The position numbers and the translations under genes were made by a program. 64,000 nt of DNA, taken from positions 8,988,758 to 9,052,757 of the forward strand of contig NW_004454195.1 of NCBI RefSeq assembly GCF_000283155.1, read 5' to 3'. Shown here piece after piece: positions 48,680 to 59,462 of this stretch. Position 1 is the stretch's first letter. Each line of letters begins with the position of its first letter. The DNA comes from Ceratotherium simum simum. Lineage: Eukaryota > Chordata > Mammalia > Perissodactyla > Rhinocerotidae. The notes under the pieces were generated by a model. The model ran no database searches, was not told the origin of the DNA, and saw only the letters and a program-made list of their open reading frames with translations.

Positions 48680-48840
48680 TTTAGGGTCAGACCGGCTTCT
48701 TTCACCTGACAATATGCATTTAAGTTCTCTCCATGTCATTTTGTGGTTTGATAGCTCGTTCTTTTTTTTTTTTTTTGTGAGGAAGATCAGCCCTGATAGC
48801 TCGTTTCTTTTTAACACGGAATAGTATGTTGTTGTTCTTT
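48680..48840 (-). repeat. L1 fragment hit by a tiny ERE insertion
   Basis: TTCACCTGACAATATGCATT, then GGAATAGTATGTTGTTGTTC fit a reversed, diverged L1 3' region. Confidence 0.45.
48761..48794 (-). repeat. 34-bp ERE tail-only insertion
   Basis: A T-rich run followed by GTGAGGAAGATCAGCCCT, the last bases of a reversed ERE, sits between perfect 11-bp copies of GATAGCTCGTT (48750-48760 and 48795-48805). Confidence 0.85.
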
Positions 48841-50699
48841 AAGGCACACCTTTCAAGACCCCAAGGGAGAAGGGCAAGTGGTGTAGAATCTATAGCCGGA
48901 GAGCCGCCCCGTCACTGGGGGAGTAGGGTCCTATTGGGGCCTCCCCACCACGGAGGCTCTGGGAGCCATGCCGCCATTTGTGAGGAGAACCCGGCTCGTC
49001 ATTGGGGATTAGTGTTTGGAGGCGTCTCTGCGCTAGGGTGTGGGTTTACTAAACAACCCCAAAATGCTTCCACCAAAGACTGAGTCAGGCTTAGCATTAA
49101 CATGATTAAATGTTTTAAATAGAACACTCACAGATAGTCTTACACTCAGCTGAAGAGTTGTGACTGTTTTCATTAATGATTTTTAAACACTGAAGTAAAT
49201 GCGTCTCTTGCCGGCCGCTTAATCATTGCTCCAGGGTTTCCTGATTTTCTTGATATTGAGAACATAGTCATGCAAACTCGCCCTCCAGGAAGATAGATTG
49301 GCTTTCTCTACAGGTAAAACAGGATCAAGAATTTCACTTGCAGATAGAGTTAGCAATTCCTAAGTTAATAATTTCACTAAAAACAAGACATATTCGCTGA
49401 AACTCAGCTTCTCAGAGATGTCATTGCTCCTGGATACAGGCAGAATTTGTACATTTGGGATAGTATCAAGTAAAAATGTTTTGTAAAACAGATGCCCTTC
49501 ACATTTGTGAAAACAGGGATTCTTGTGAAGGGAAAGGGAGACAAATTTAAACAACAGACGTTTTGTTGTCTTTATATCTTGTTTTTGGTGATATGTACAT
49601 ATGTGTGTGTATATAGACATAGCACCAATCTAAGATTGAAATATACAACCAAACAGCATAAATATGTGGATATGCACTCAGTGTTTAGATACAGTAGTTA
49701 TTGACTAAGTAGTTAAAGGAATTTTATTGAACTTACACACAGAAGAGCTAAGAATGATCTTAAAAGCCTGTCATTAGCCAGACCAGGAAGGTGACATTGA
49801 ATAAATATTTATCAACCCAGAAGTGAGGATGTGTTGCCTCCTTGTGTTGGTTCCTCCATCCTGAATGGAAGTTGGAGGTGATCATTTTAAAGGAGTTGGT
49901 GTCGGGAAGCTGGAGACAGGGAGAAGGAGGCAGATTTCTCACAGGAGCAGTGGTGAGCGAATGGGTGTGCCTACAGCAGGAGGAGGAGGATGGGAGACGC
50001 TGGGGGAGGATGAGAGGTGATCCGCCCCTAAAAAGGAGAGGTATTGGCTACAAGACATGCAGAGAAGACGGACAGAGGGGCCTCAAGCTGACATAAGGAC
50101 AAAGGCTATTCATGCTCGCATTTCATTCTACAGGTTGCTTCCAGTGTTTGGAAAAGGATGTATTTATGGGATGAAAAACTGGGCTGTGTCGAGCTGCCGG
50201 GAGTTATGTAACATGCTTTGGTTTTATATGGTACTGCCCCCATGAATGTATTTCCATTGGGGTTTAATCAGAGATCGTTTGAACCCCGACAAGATCATAA
50301 AATGAGTTAATGATTATTAGCACAGCTGAAAGAGCAGCAGGCAGCCTCAAGAGTGGAGAGAAAGGAAGTGGAGAATGATTCAATGAAATCACGATGAGCT
50401 CAGCTCAAGAGCGCTGACAGGAGCGCTGAGGGAGACAGCTGTGGCTCAGCCAAGAAGGCTGCCTGTTAGGGGGTGAGCCAGATCCAGGAAGGTGCTGCTC
50501 CTCTCCCTGGGGGGGCACTCTAACCCCGGGCTAGTCCTGGCGGGTGAAAAGAAACAGGACCGGCAGAGCCTCTCCAGTGTCTAAACAGTGACCTCTGCTG
50601 GCCTGTTGTGCTATTGCGGTGTTTACCTATGGGAGGCAAACCCGGAGCTAGTTCTTTTAGATTTTTGCTGAGCTAGGAAGTATTCTACAGTCTGGAGAG
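48841..50699. other. Intronic sequence without recognised features
   Basis: No gene or clear repeat is recognised. Confidence 0.4.
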
Positions 50700-51560
50700 A
50701 GAACAATAAGCAAAACGGGCAGTATCTCAGCCGTCATGGAGCGTTCAGTCTTGTGGGAGTTTGGGGGAAGAGGTGAAGCAGACAAATATGTCAGTAAGTG
50801 AAAAAATAATGCATCGAAAGATCTTAAGTGCTATGGGAACAAATAAAGCAGCCTAGAGAGGATAAGGCCCTGTGGATTCAGGGTCATTATGTTAAATAGA
50901 GTGGTCAGGGAGGCTCGCTCTGAGGAGGGGAATGAGGGGTAAAAAGGACTCCAAATGGAGAGAAGGGCAGATGCACAGACCCCGAGGCGCAAGTGTCTTT
51001 GGAGTTAAGGGGGCAAAGGACTGGTGTCACTACAGTGCAGTGAGTGGGGGGGTGGGTTGCAGACCACGTCGGGCTTGCTCATGCGGCTTTGTTGAAACCC
51101 AGTGAGAAGCTGGGTTGGCTAGGACAGTGGCAATGAGAAATGGTCTCATTCTAGATATATTTGGAAGAGAGAACCAATAGGCTTTGCTTGGGATTTGGTT
51201 ATGTGTGCTTTGAGAGAAAAAGCAGAGTAAAGTATGACTCCCAGGCCCTTGACCTGAGCCACTGAAAGAATGGGGATGCTATTCATGGAGACAGGGAAGA
51301 ACATAGGGGGCGCCAGTGGGCAGGGGCATGTCAGGAGGTCTGTTTTGGACACATTAAGTTTGAGTTGCTAGTAGACATCCAAGTGGGCATCACCAGATAA
51401 CACAGTTGCTAGTGTCCAGATACACCCTTGTGAAGCTCCTTGTTTTGTGTGCATGTTCTGTCTCCCTGTTGAAGGCAAGAAATAGGTCTTAAAAGTTAGG
51501 TGCTTTTCTAAGGTTCCTTACACTTAGCAGGTGCTCAGTGTTATGTGTTGAACTTTATTA
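50700..51560 (+). repeat. Ancient L2-like LINE remnant
   Basis: AAGAACATAGGGG, TCTGTTTTGGACACATTAAG and GTAGACATCCAAGTGGGCAT, then an L2-like end (TTACACTTAGCAGGTGCTCA) at 51425-51560. The family name is from memory. Confidence 0.5.
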
Positions 51561-51892
51561 AAACTGCAAAACCTTGAGGATGAACACTTGATCTATATTT
51601 TGAAGCTCTCGGGACCATAGGGAAGACCCACATGGGTCTCGAATTCAAGGAATTCACAGACTCATTGTTCTGGTTTAAAGTAAATTCATGTCACAAAAAC
51701 CCACCATCTCTGTTTCATGTCCAAAACAGTACCCATTGGCATTGACAGCATATTTTGAGGTAAATAATGCTCCTTTCCAAGGGAATTTCAAACAGACAGA
51801 CCTAACCATGTGTATTCTCACTGAAAAAAGTCCCTTGGTATGATTTCTTCATTAACTGTTAATGATCAGTTAACCTTTAAAAATGTTTATGT

Positions 51893-52150
51893 CCTGGGGC
51901 TGGCCCGGTGGCTTAGTGGTTAAGTTCGCACGCTCTGCTTCGGTGGCCCAGAGTTTGTGGGTTTGGATCCCGGATGCAGACCTACACACTGCTCATCAAA
52001 CCATGCTGTGGCAGCATCCCACATACAAAATAGAGGAAGATGAACACGGATGTTAGCTCAGGGCTAATCTTGTTCAGCAAAAAGAGGAAGATTGGCAACG
52101 GATGTTAACTCAGGGCCAATCATGCTCACCAAAAAAAAAAAAAAAAGAAG
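51893..52150 (+). repeat. ERE SINE
   Basis: GGGGCTGGCCCGGTGGCTTA head and a poly-A tail. Target-site duplication AATGTTTATGT at 51882-51892 and 52151-52161. Confidence 0.96.
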
Positions 52151-52161
52151 AATGTTTATGT

Positions 52162-52903
52162 TCTTCTGACAAACCTAATTATGAAATAAAAATAGATTTG
52201 TTATGAATTCTTCAGTGTGCTTATTTGAGATGTGTGCAATGAGTATTTAACTTTCACCATAGAAAGGGGAAAAACTTAGTTTAGTTCACATATATGCAGA
52301 CCAAAAGAAGAGTGCATTATCTAGTTCAGGGTTCATAATTAAGGAAGAGAAAAATATTAGTGAAAATAAATATTAGCAAGGATAAACAGTGGGGAGAAAA
52401 ATATCATTTGACCTGAGCTGTCCAGTTCACTGCTTACAACAGTCAGATTATCTGAATAATCTTTTGCTCCTAATCTGCTTGGACCTGGCTGAGGATGTGT
52501 GCTGTGGCATCTTTTCCTGGGATGGCAGAGCTCCTTTGGGAGGAGACGGAGCCAGAATTTAGGAAGAAGGGACCAAAAGCAAGCCTTTGAAGTGGTGGAG
52601 AAAATTTTCCCAAACCTATCCAGGTTAAAATGAATTCCATCATCATCACCTCTTTTTAGTGCACAGCTCAAATGTTCTTCTCTCCCCTTGTCACTTTTCT
52701 TTCATGAATTTTTAGGGTGGCTGTTCAGGCCCTAGACCACCTCACAGCATTTAATTCTAAGACTTGTATTTGGAGTTTTGAGATGAGGGAGTAATGAAGG
52801 GCTTTCAAAATTCCCCAAAACATTATGGTGTATATAATGAAGCAAATGTATCTACATCATAGCTTTTGAATAATCAATAATGTTACCTGTTATAAAGGCC
52901 TTG
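52162..52903. other. Intronic sequence without recognised features
   Basis: No gene or clear repeat is recognised. Confidence 0.4.
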
Positions 52904-52918
52904 AAGACATTCCTTCTT

Positions 52919-53081
52919 TTTCTTTTTTTTTTCTTTTTTATTAACACAACAGAATGTGTTTTGTTTTTGTTTTTTTCTTGTGAGGAAGATTCGCCCTGAG
53001 CTAACATCTGTGCCCATCTTCCTCTATTTTGTATGTGGGACACCGCCACAGCATGGCTTGATGAGTGGTGTGTAGGTCTAC
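52919..53081 (-). repeat. 5'-truncated ERE SINE
   Basis: The tail and middle of a reversed ERE are present (GTGAGGAAGATTCGCCCTGA to GAGTGGTGTGTAGGTCTAC) but the promoter head is missing. A perfect 15-bp target-site duplication, AAGACATTCCTTCTT, lies at 52904-52918 and 53082-53096. Confidence 0.93.
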
Positions 53082-53096
53082 AAGACATTCCTTCTT

Positions 53097-53934
53097 AATG
53101 AGTCTACAGATACTTGGTAAATGTGAAAGTCTTCCATTAGATTTGTCTACGAGTATACAGATGCTACTTTCAGAACATGAAATATTGGCTGCTCTGAGGA
53201 GTGTGTATAATGTGGCTCACACACCAAGAATCTGTCTGTTAGTAGGTGTTGTGCTATCTGTCAGCAAGGAGACAGACTCTGTCCAAGAGTAAGGAATCCT
53301 TTAGGAACATACAGAACCAAAGAAAGAAGCCAATGTGTTTGGAAATAGGATTGCTGGTATGAACATCACATTACCTCTGACTGGTGTTCGGCATGGGTAA
53401 GCAAACAGTGAGTCTGGTAGAGAGTCTTATGACATATTTACACTTGAGAACTTTGTTTTTATGACTTGTAAATGCAGCTAGACAATCCCCATTGAAGTAG
53501 GATTTGTTCCTTCTGCTTAGCATATAATGTAAATGGCTCTAAGATGTTTGGGACAGGATTTATGGAGCCAGCTCCAGGTTGGTCCTCCCACTTGTAACTC
53601 AGTGGGCATCCTCATGAGGAAGTGGGCATACTTCCTCACAAGGAAGTATATTTGTACATATAATGCAAATATATATGTGTGTGTGATATAAATGTAGTTC
53701 TGTAATTGAATATCAGCTTCATCACACACTTCTATAGGGAGACTAGAATTGTATGAGTAGAGGTAAGGCAGACAGTATTTCACAATTTTCCATACCATGA
53801 AATGTCTGTGACCTCATGCCATTGTATCCTATTTATTTCAAGTAACATTCACCACTGTTGGGGATAGTGGGAATGTTAAGTTCATCTCTTTTGGTGGTAT
53901 TACAATATCTTTCTTCACAGGGACAGAGGTCAGG
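53097..53934. other. Intronic sequence without recognised features
   Basis: No gene is seen. A small inverted repeat around AGGAAGT/ACTTCCT lies at 53615-53645. Confidence 0.4.
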
Positions 53935-54175
53935 AGCATTGGAAAAAGAAAATGGGTTTTGGGGCCAAAGAGACTGGGATTAAATCCCAATTCCATCAGT
54001 TTATAGCTATGATGTTAAACAAGTGATTTAATCTCTCTGAGACTGTAATTCCTTATTTGTAAAATTGGAACAACAGTGCTTTTTTCACTAGTATATTGTG
54101 AGCATTAAACAAAATACTTTTTGTAAAGTCTGTACCTGAATGTTTGACAGATAGTAAGCACTGAAAAAATTTTTG
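53935..54175 (+). repeat. MIR SINE
   Basis: TTTGGGGCCAAAGAGACTGG, TTAAATCCCAATTCC and ATTTGTAAAATTGGAACAAC in MIR order. Confidence 0.8.
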
Positions 54176-54509
54176 CTTTCTTTACGTTATTAAAATAGTC
54201 CAACACAATGAAATTTTCCCCAGATAATATGCACATTTATATGGGTTCATGCTCACCCACAATATAGTAATAGGCTTCCAATAAGTTCACTCTAGTTTTT
54301 CCTTCTAAAAACATGTCTTCTATGAATTAAATCAAGTGTATCATTCAAGTAGTGTGTCTAGAACTAGATCAATCATAATTATCAAAAAAAGATAAAGTAG
54401 GTTAAATAGAAAAGCCACAATCCATGTAAATTACATGGAGATTTACTGCTTTTTAAGTTTGGGGGGTATTTTAATTAGTTATGTGTTTGTGTATGTATGC
54501 CTGTGTATA

Positions 54510-55950
54510 AAATTCAACAGAACATTTTTATTATTATTGTAAATAGTCAATATTATTTTGATTTACCCACAGTCTATCATTTTTGTTGTTCTTCATTCCT
54601 TTGTGCATCTACAAACTTCTATCTAGATTCATTTTTTCTCTAACTAAAGAATACTCTTTAGTATTTTCTTTAGTGAAGATCTGTTGGTGGTGAATTCTCT
54701 TAATTACTGTCAGAAAAATGTCTTTATTTTGTCTTCATGAAGGATCTTTTTTCTTGATATAGAATTCTTGGTTGGCAGTTCTTTTTCTTTAGTACTTTAG
54801 AGATAATCCATTGTCTTCTGTCTTCCATTATTTTTATTGAGAAGTCAACTATGAATTTAATTGTTGCTTATTTGGATGTATCTTTTGGTTTGGAGGCTTT
54901 TAAGATTTTTTTTTTTTTTGCTGTCTTTGGCTTACAGCAGTTAAGTTATGACTTGCTGAGGTCAGAATTTCTTTTGATTTTTCCTGCTTGTGGCTTAGGC
55001 CTTCTTGAATCTGTGGCTTCCAAGTCTTACCAGTTTCAAAAAATTCTTAGCCATTATAGCCTCAAGTATTACTTGTGCCCTAAGGTCTCTCTCTCGTCCT
55101 TGTAGGATTCAAATTATATGTCTGTTAGATCTTCTCGATGTGTCTTCTGTGTCTCTAACCTCTCTTCTGTATTAGCCATCCTTTTGTCTCTGTGTTTCAT
55201 TCTGTATAGTTTCTCCTAAAGCTCTATTTAAAGAATCCAGTTCACTAATTCTCTCTTCAACCACGTTTATTCTGTAAGAAAATCCATTGCACTCTTGATT
55301 TTAGTAGATGTATTTTTTTTTCATTCTAAAATTTCCATGGATCTTTTAAAAATAGATTCTAATTCTCTACCAAAATCCTCAAGCTTGTCTTTAATCTCCT
55401 TAAATATTGTCAACATAGTCATTTTAACGTCTATATCTGATGACTGTATATCAGAAGCCTCTGTGGGTCTGTTTCTATTATCTGTTGCTTCTACTGGTTT
55501 TTATTCATGTCATCTGATCTGCTCATGGACCTCCTCCCCCTTTGTTAATTAAATGTCTTTTATTTGAAAAATTGTGGAAATAATTCAAGACCTTAATCCA
55601 ATTTTAGGGACTAAGATGATTAAAATCTGAGCTTCAGACCTTGAGAGGGCCTCTCTGCTTCTGGTTCACCTTACTTCGAGAGTACAGTGCTTTGAGGTCA
55701 CAGCCCAAAAGAGTGAGGTTCACCAGAGAGCATCCTCCCTTGGTGTACCCCGAATTCCATTCCCTGCTCACCCACCGTGCTCTTGAGATTACCAAAAGCC
55801 CACCTGGTTTCACAGTTGCTCCACTTTGGAATGTGCTAATGCCCTTGGGGGAAATAGCCGCACACACCAGGTTCAAATCTCTGGGCCATCACCCTTTCCT
55901 GATCGTTGACCCCATGCTTTTCTACTATCTTATTTTCTGTCTCGTGCCAT
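54510..55950 (-). repeat. L1/HAL1-type LINE 3' region
   Basis: Reverse strand: TTGATATAGAATTCTTGGTT, CCATTGTCTTCTGTCTTCC, GCCATTATAGCCTCAAGTAT, TCTAAAATTTCCATGGATC. The part after 55560 is less certain. No intact frame. Confidence 0.75.
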
Positions 55951-56259
55951 AAGAAATAGTTTTTTACATTTTGTCCAGAGTTTTTGTTTGCTTTTTGTTC
56001 AGAGTATTTAGTTGTCCTCAGCAAGAGGGTTGGCCCAAATTACCTAGTCTACTACTTCTAGAAAAGCCATTGAAAATTGACTTTTTAAAATTACTTCATT
56101 GTTTTCTTTTTCTTTTTTCATATAGCATCAAGTTGAAGAAATTAAATTTCTATGAAAATTAAACTGTTAAAACCTTAAGCACATTTCAACCTAATGCCAT
56201 CGTAAGACTTTTACTGGACAGTTTGCACATCCTTACACACACTATCTCCTTGCCTTTGT

Positions 56260-56880
56260 TCACATACTCCCACCTCCAGGAATGTCTTTTCCTTGTAACC
56301 ACACCTCTACTCAACCCCTGTTATTTTTTAAAATTCAGCACAGTGTATACTCACCCGAGAAGACTTCCTTACTCACCTCTTCTCCCAACTGGTCTATGCC
56401 TTTCCTCTGCCCTCCAACAACTTAATACTGTGCAAGGTATTATAACCCCACTCATCACATTGATTGGCAGTTATTGTTCGTATGCCTCTTTTGCCCACTT
56501 GAGTGTGAACTCCTTTGGGACCAGGACTATCTTTTTCAATTTATTTCCTTAGCACAGTGCATGGCACATAGCAGCATGGAGAAAATGGCAGCTTATTGAA
56601 AGGATTACTGGGCTTCCACTGCTTTCGATATTTGTTTTTCAAACAAATGCAGAGACTGATTTGAGGACCTGGGGCTTGACCTCGAGATGGACCAAGTGCT
56701 TGAGCTCTCTATGTCCATTTCACCCTCTCTCCCTCAAACCTCTCCAAATCCTGCCTATCCTTCAGGGTCCTGGGATAGCCCTCCCTGCTTATCTAGCCTT
56801 CACTGATTCCGCTCCCCCTAAATTCCTAAAGTACACATTTATTTATCCAATAAATATTTAGTAAGCTTCAGCCATGTGCC
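56260..56880 (+). repeat. L2 LINE 3'-end fragments
   Basis: TTGAGTGTGAACTCCTTTGG then AGCACAGTGCATGGCACATA, and a second piece at about 56740-56880 (CAATAAATATTTAGTAAGC). Confidence 0.65.
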
Positions 56881-57292
56881 TGGTACCCTTTTAGGGGGCA
56901 GGGCCTGCCTCTGGAGCTCACATACAGGCCAACTCTGATCCATAGTTTGCCCTGTCATCCATGAGAATAGCATTTGCCCAGGGAGCTAATAAAGCACAAG
57001 ACCATATCTTGGACTTGAGTTCCCCATGGAGCCTAACTCAGTGCTGAACGTTAAGTAGATGTTCCTTGGGGGTCGATTGACTTGTTTTAACGGAGGCCAG
57101 CTATATAGCTGGTACTCAGTGAAATGATATTTTGAATACTGAATGGACTTTTACTGGCTTCTACCCAACATCTATAAATGGTAAGTACAGGGACAGCAGA
57201 AAATTAAGAGCCTCATTTGTGATTTGTGTGCATTGGTGCAGGAGGTTTGTGGAATTAAGTCTTATTTTTTTCCATTCAGCTTGTATGTGTGC
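56881..57292. other. Intronic sequence before the last exon
   Basis: No gene or clear repeat is recognised. Confidence 0.4.
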
Positions 57293-57293
57293 T

Positions 57294-57335
<42 letters not shown>
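57293..57335 (+). repeat. (TG)n microsatellite 75 nt upstream of the last exon
   Basis: About 20 TG units, with one C interruption near the start, end 75 bases before the exon start at 57411. UG repeats are binding sites for TDP-43 and CELF proteins when transcribed, so an effect on splicing of the final exon is possible but not shown. Confidence 0.95.
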
Positions 57336-57337
<2 letters not shown>

Positions 57338-57360
57338 AAATAAAACAAGAATAAATGTCT

Positions 57361-57410
57361 TCATTTGTTTCCTTCCTTTTTCTTCTCTCTGTCTCTCACT
57401 GTTCCCACAG
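57361..57410 (+). promoter_or_regulatory. ATXN1: 3' splice site of the last ATXN1 exon
   Basis: A pyrimidine-rich run (CCTTCC, then TTTTTCTTCTCTC and further CT-rich bases) ends in GTTCCCACAG at 57401-57410. The exon begins GTC AGC GTG GAA, giving V634-S-V-E, which continues the AXH domain in phase 0. Confidence 0.95.
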
Positions 57411-57941
57411 GTCAGCGTGGAAGTTTTGGTAGAGTATCCTTTTTTTGTGTTTGGACAGGGCTGGTCATCCTGCTGTCCAGAGAGAACCAGCCAGCTCTTT
57501 GATCTGCCGTGTTCCAAACTCTCCGTTGGGGACGTCTGCATCTCGCTTACCCTCAAGAACCTGAAGAACGGCTCTGTTAAAAAGGGCCAGCCCGTGGATC
57601 CCGCCAGTGTCCTGCTGAAGCACGCAAAGACCGACAGCCTCACGGGCAGTAGACACAGGTATGCCGAGCAGGAAAACGGAATCAATCAGGGAAGTGCCCA
57701 GATGCTCTCCGAGAATGGTGAACTGAAGTTTCCGGAAAAAATAGGATTGCCTGCAGCGCCCTTGCTCACCAAAATAGAACCCAGCAAGCCCGCAGCAACG
57801 AGGAAGAGGAGGTGGTCGGCGCCGGAGACCCGCAAACTGGAGAAATCAGAAGACGAGCCACCTTTGACTCTTCCTAAGCCTTCTCTAATTCCTCAGGAGG
57901 TTAAGATTTGCATTGAAGGCCGGTCTAATGTAGGCAAGTAG
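57411..57941 (+). CDS. ATXN1: Ataxin-1, last coding exon (residues 634-809)
   Basis: This exon codes for the second half of the AXH domain (to about residue 687, near DVCISLTLKNLKNG) and the C-terminal tail. The AXH domain binds RNA, mediates self-association and contacts CIC. The tail has a basic nuclear localisation signal, RKRRW at residues 764-768, followed by S769, which corresponds to human S775/S776. In people this serine, when phosphorylated, binds 14-3-3 proteins, and the unphosphorylated RKRRWSAPE segment is a ligand for UHM-type splicing factors such as U2AF65 and RBM17. The protein ends EGRSNVGK and a TAG stop at 57939-57941. With the first exon it gives 809 residues, against 815-816 for a common human allele; the shorter glutamine tract and the extra 19-residue segment roughly cancel. 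No frameshift or premature stop is seen. Confidence 0.97.
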   Translation, partial: VSVEVLVEYPFFVFGQGWSSCCPERTSQLFDLPCSKLSVGDVCISLTLKNLKNGSVKKGQPVDPASVLLKHAKTDSLTGSRHRYAEQENGINQGSAQMLSENGELKFPEKIGLPAAPLLTKIEPSKPAATRKRRWSAPETRKLEKSEDEPPLTLPKPSLIPQEVKICIEGRSNVGK

Positions 57942-57997
57942 AGGCAGTGTGGGGAAAGGAAAGTCGGCTCCTTCTTACCATTTGTATCCAGATTACT

Positions 57998-58005
57998 GTA
58001 CTGTA
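57998..58005 (+). promoter_or_regulatory. miR-101 8-mer seed match
   Basis: GTACTGTA, a full 8-mer complement of the miR-101 seed, lies 57 nt after the stop codon. Regulation of human ATXN1 by miR-101, miR-19 and miR-130 has been published. Confidence 0.6.
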
Positions 58006-58512
58006 GGCTACATAACACAGTATTTACATGTTATCCTCTTACTTTAGGTTTCTGTTATAACCTTGTCATTAGAGTTACAGCTGATGTTGCCAGGAGACTG
58101 GTGCATATGCTTTTTCCTTGAGGGTCTGTCAGTGAGTGGGCAGGCGGGGGCCAGGGCAGGGCCAGTCCAGGCTCTGGGCATCCTGGTAGAAATGAATGTG
58201 GCTGCACAGCGCCTGCCTTTTCCAGCACAGAAGCATCCACTGGGCGCTGACTTCCGCTGGTTTCATGAGGAAGTTCTTTGGGAAGAGCACTGCAGGGGGT
58301 GTGTGCGTGCGTGCTTGTGTGCGTGCGTGTCAGGGTGCACGAATGCTGCATTGAGTGAGGGTCTCTTTCTCTCTGCCTCCCTCTGTCTCACTCTCTTGCT
58401 CTCAGCACGGGATTGGAGGTCCAGAGGAATGTCCTCATGGACGCATGCAAAATAAACATCAGGAACCCAGCTTCAGAGCATCCTAGAGAGGCATCAGACA
58501 GCAGATGGAAAG

Positions 58513-58549
58513 ACAGTGTAAAAGAACTGCCCTAACAGTGTAAAAGAAC
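58513..58549 (+). repeat. 15-bp direct repeat, 22-bp period, in the 3' UTR
   Basis: ACAGTGTAAAAGAAC occurs at 58513-58527 and again at 58535-58549. Confidence 0.9.
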
Positions 58550-58941
58550 ATTTTTTTCCAACATATTTTACAATAAAAGCAACTTTTAATCATATAGATA
58601 CATATTTCCCCCTATGGGGCCTGACTGCACTGATATTTTTTTTTAAAGAGCAACTACCGCACGTGGGATTTCGTTTCTGCTTTACTAGTGCAGTGATGTC
58701 TCCAGGGTGTCGTGGTGGGCAGCGCAGCCCCTGAGTACATCCCTCCTGGGGGGGGGGGGGTGATGGGCAGCGGGGGTAGGGGAGAGTGAACACCCACTCT
58801 GGTTTCTGTGCAGTGTTAGGAAAACCAATCGGGTTATATCGCATTGACTTCGCTCCCAAGAGGTAGACGCAAACTGCCCTTCAGAGAGAGCAGCGGAAAC
58901 TCTTCGCATTGGGTTTGCAAATCTTTTGTCTTTTAACTCTA

Positions 58942-58948
58942 GTACTGT
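58942..58948 (+). promoter_or_regulatory. miR-101 7-mer seed match
   Basis: GTACTGT followed by T. Confidence 0.45.
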
Positions 58949-59109
58949 TTATAGTTCATGACTATGGACAACTCGGGTGCCACTTTTTTCAGATTCCAGT
59001 GTGACGTGAGGAATTAGATTTTGAAGATGAGCATATATATTACTATCTCTAAGCACTTAAAATGCTGTTCACACTTTATTACCAAGCATCTTGGTCTATC
59101 ATTCAACAA

Positions 59110-59117
59110 GTACTGTA
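59110..59117 (+). promoter_or_regulatory. miR-101 8-mer seed match
   Basis: GTACTGTA, the second full 8-mer in this 3' UTR. Confidence 0.6.
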
Positions 59118-59454
59118 TCTCACTTTAAACTCTTTGGGAAGAAAAACAAAACTAAGTTGCTTTCTTTTTTCAACACTGTAACTACATTTCAGCTCTGCAG
59201 AGTTTCTCAAGAGCAAGATATTGAAAGTTTCCATGTGGTTTAAAGGGATGAATGTGAATTATGAACTAGTATGTGACAATGAATGACCACCAAGGACAGC
59301 CTGACAGGGGGCACTTTTCACTTTGATGTCTGAGAAAGAATTAAAGGCATATGCAGAGCTGGCAAAGAAACTGAGAGAAAAGGGATGGAAAAAAGAATAC
59401 TCATTTTTGTCCAGTGTTTTTCTTTTTAAGATGAACTTTTAAAGAACCTTGCGA

Positions 59455-59462
59455 TTTGCACA
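59455..59462 (+). promoter_or_regulatory. miR-19 8-mer seed match
   Basis: TTTGCACA complements the miR-19a/b seed with A opposite position 1. Confidence 0.55.

Larger units (their letters stand above)
43049..57410 (+). other. ATXN1: Last ATXN1 intron (14,362 bp)
   Basis: The intron runs from GTAATG to TTCCCACAG. It contains an ERE at 44738, a tiny ERE tail insertion at 48761, EREs at 51893 and 52919, long L2 and L1 remnants, MIRs and a TG microsatellite close to the acceptor. I see no further exon; both phase-0 borders fit direct joining of the flanking exons. Confidence 0.9.

Noticed and set aside
51302..51315. AGGGGGCGC at about 51305 as a further CTCF site
   Set aside because: The required CC upstream of the core is AA here, so the match is too weak.
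57161..57685. 174-codon minus-strand frame over the last exon
   Set aside because: Runs through the TG microsatellite (His-Thr repeats) and opposite ataxin-1 codons; a shadow.
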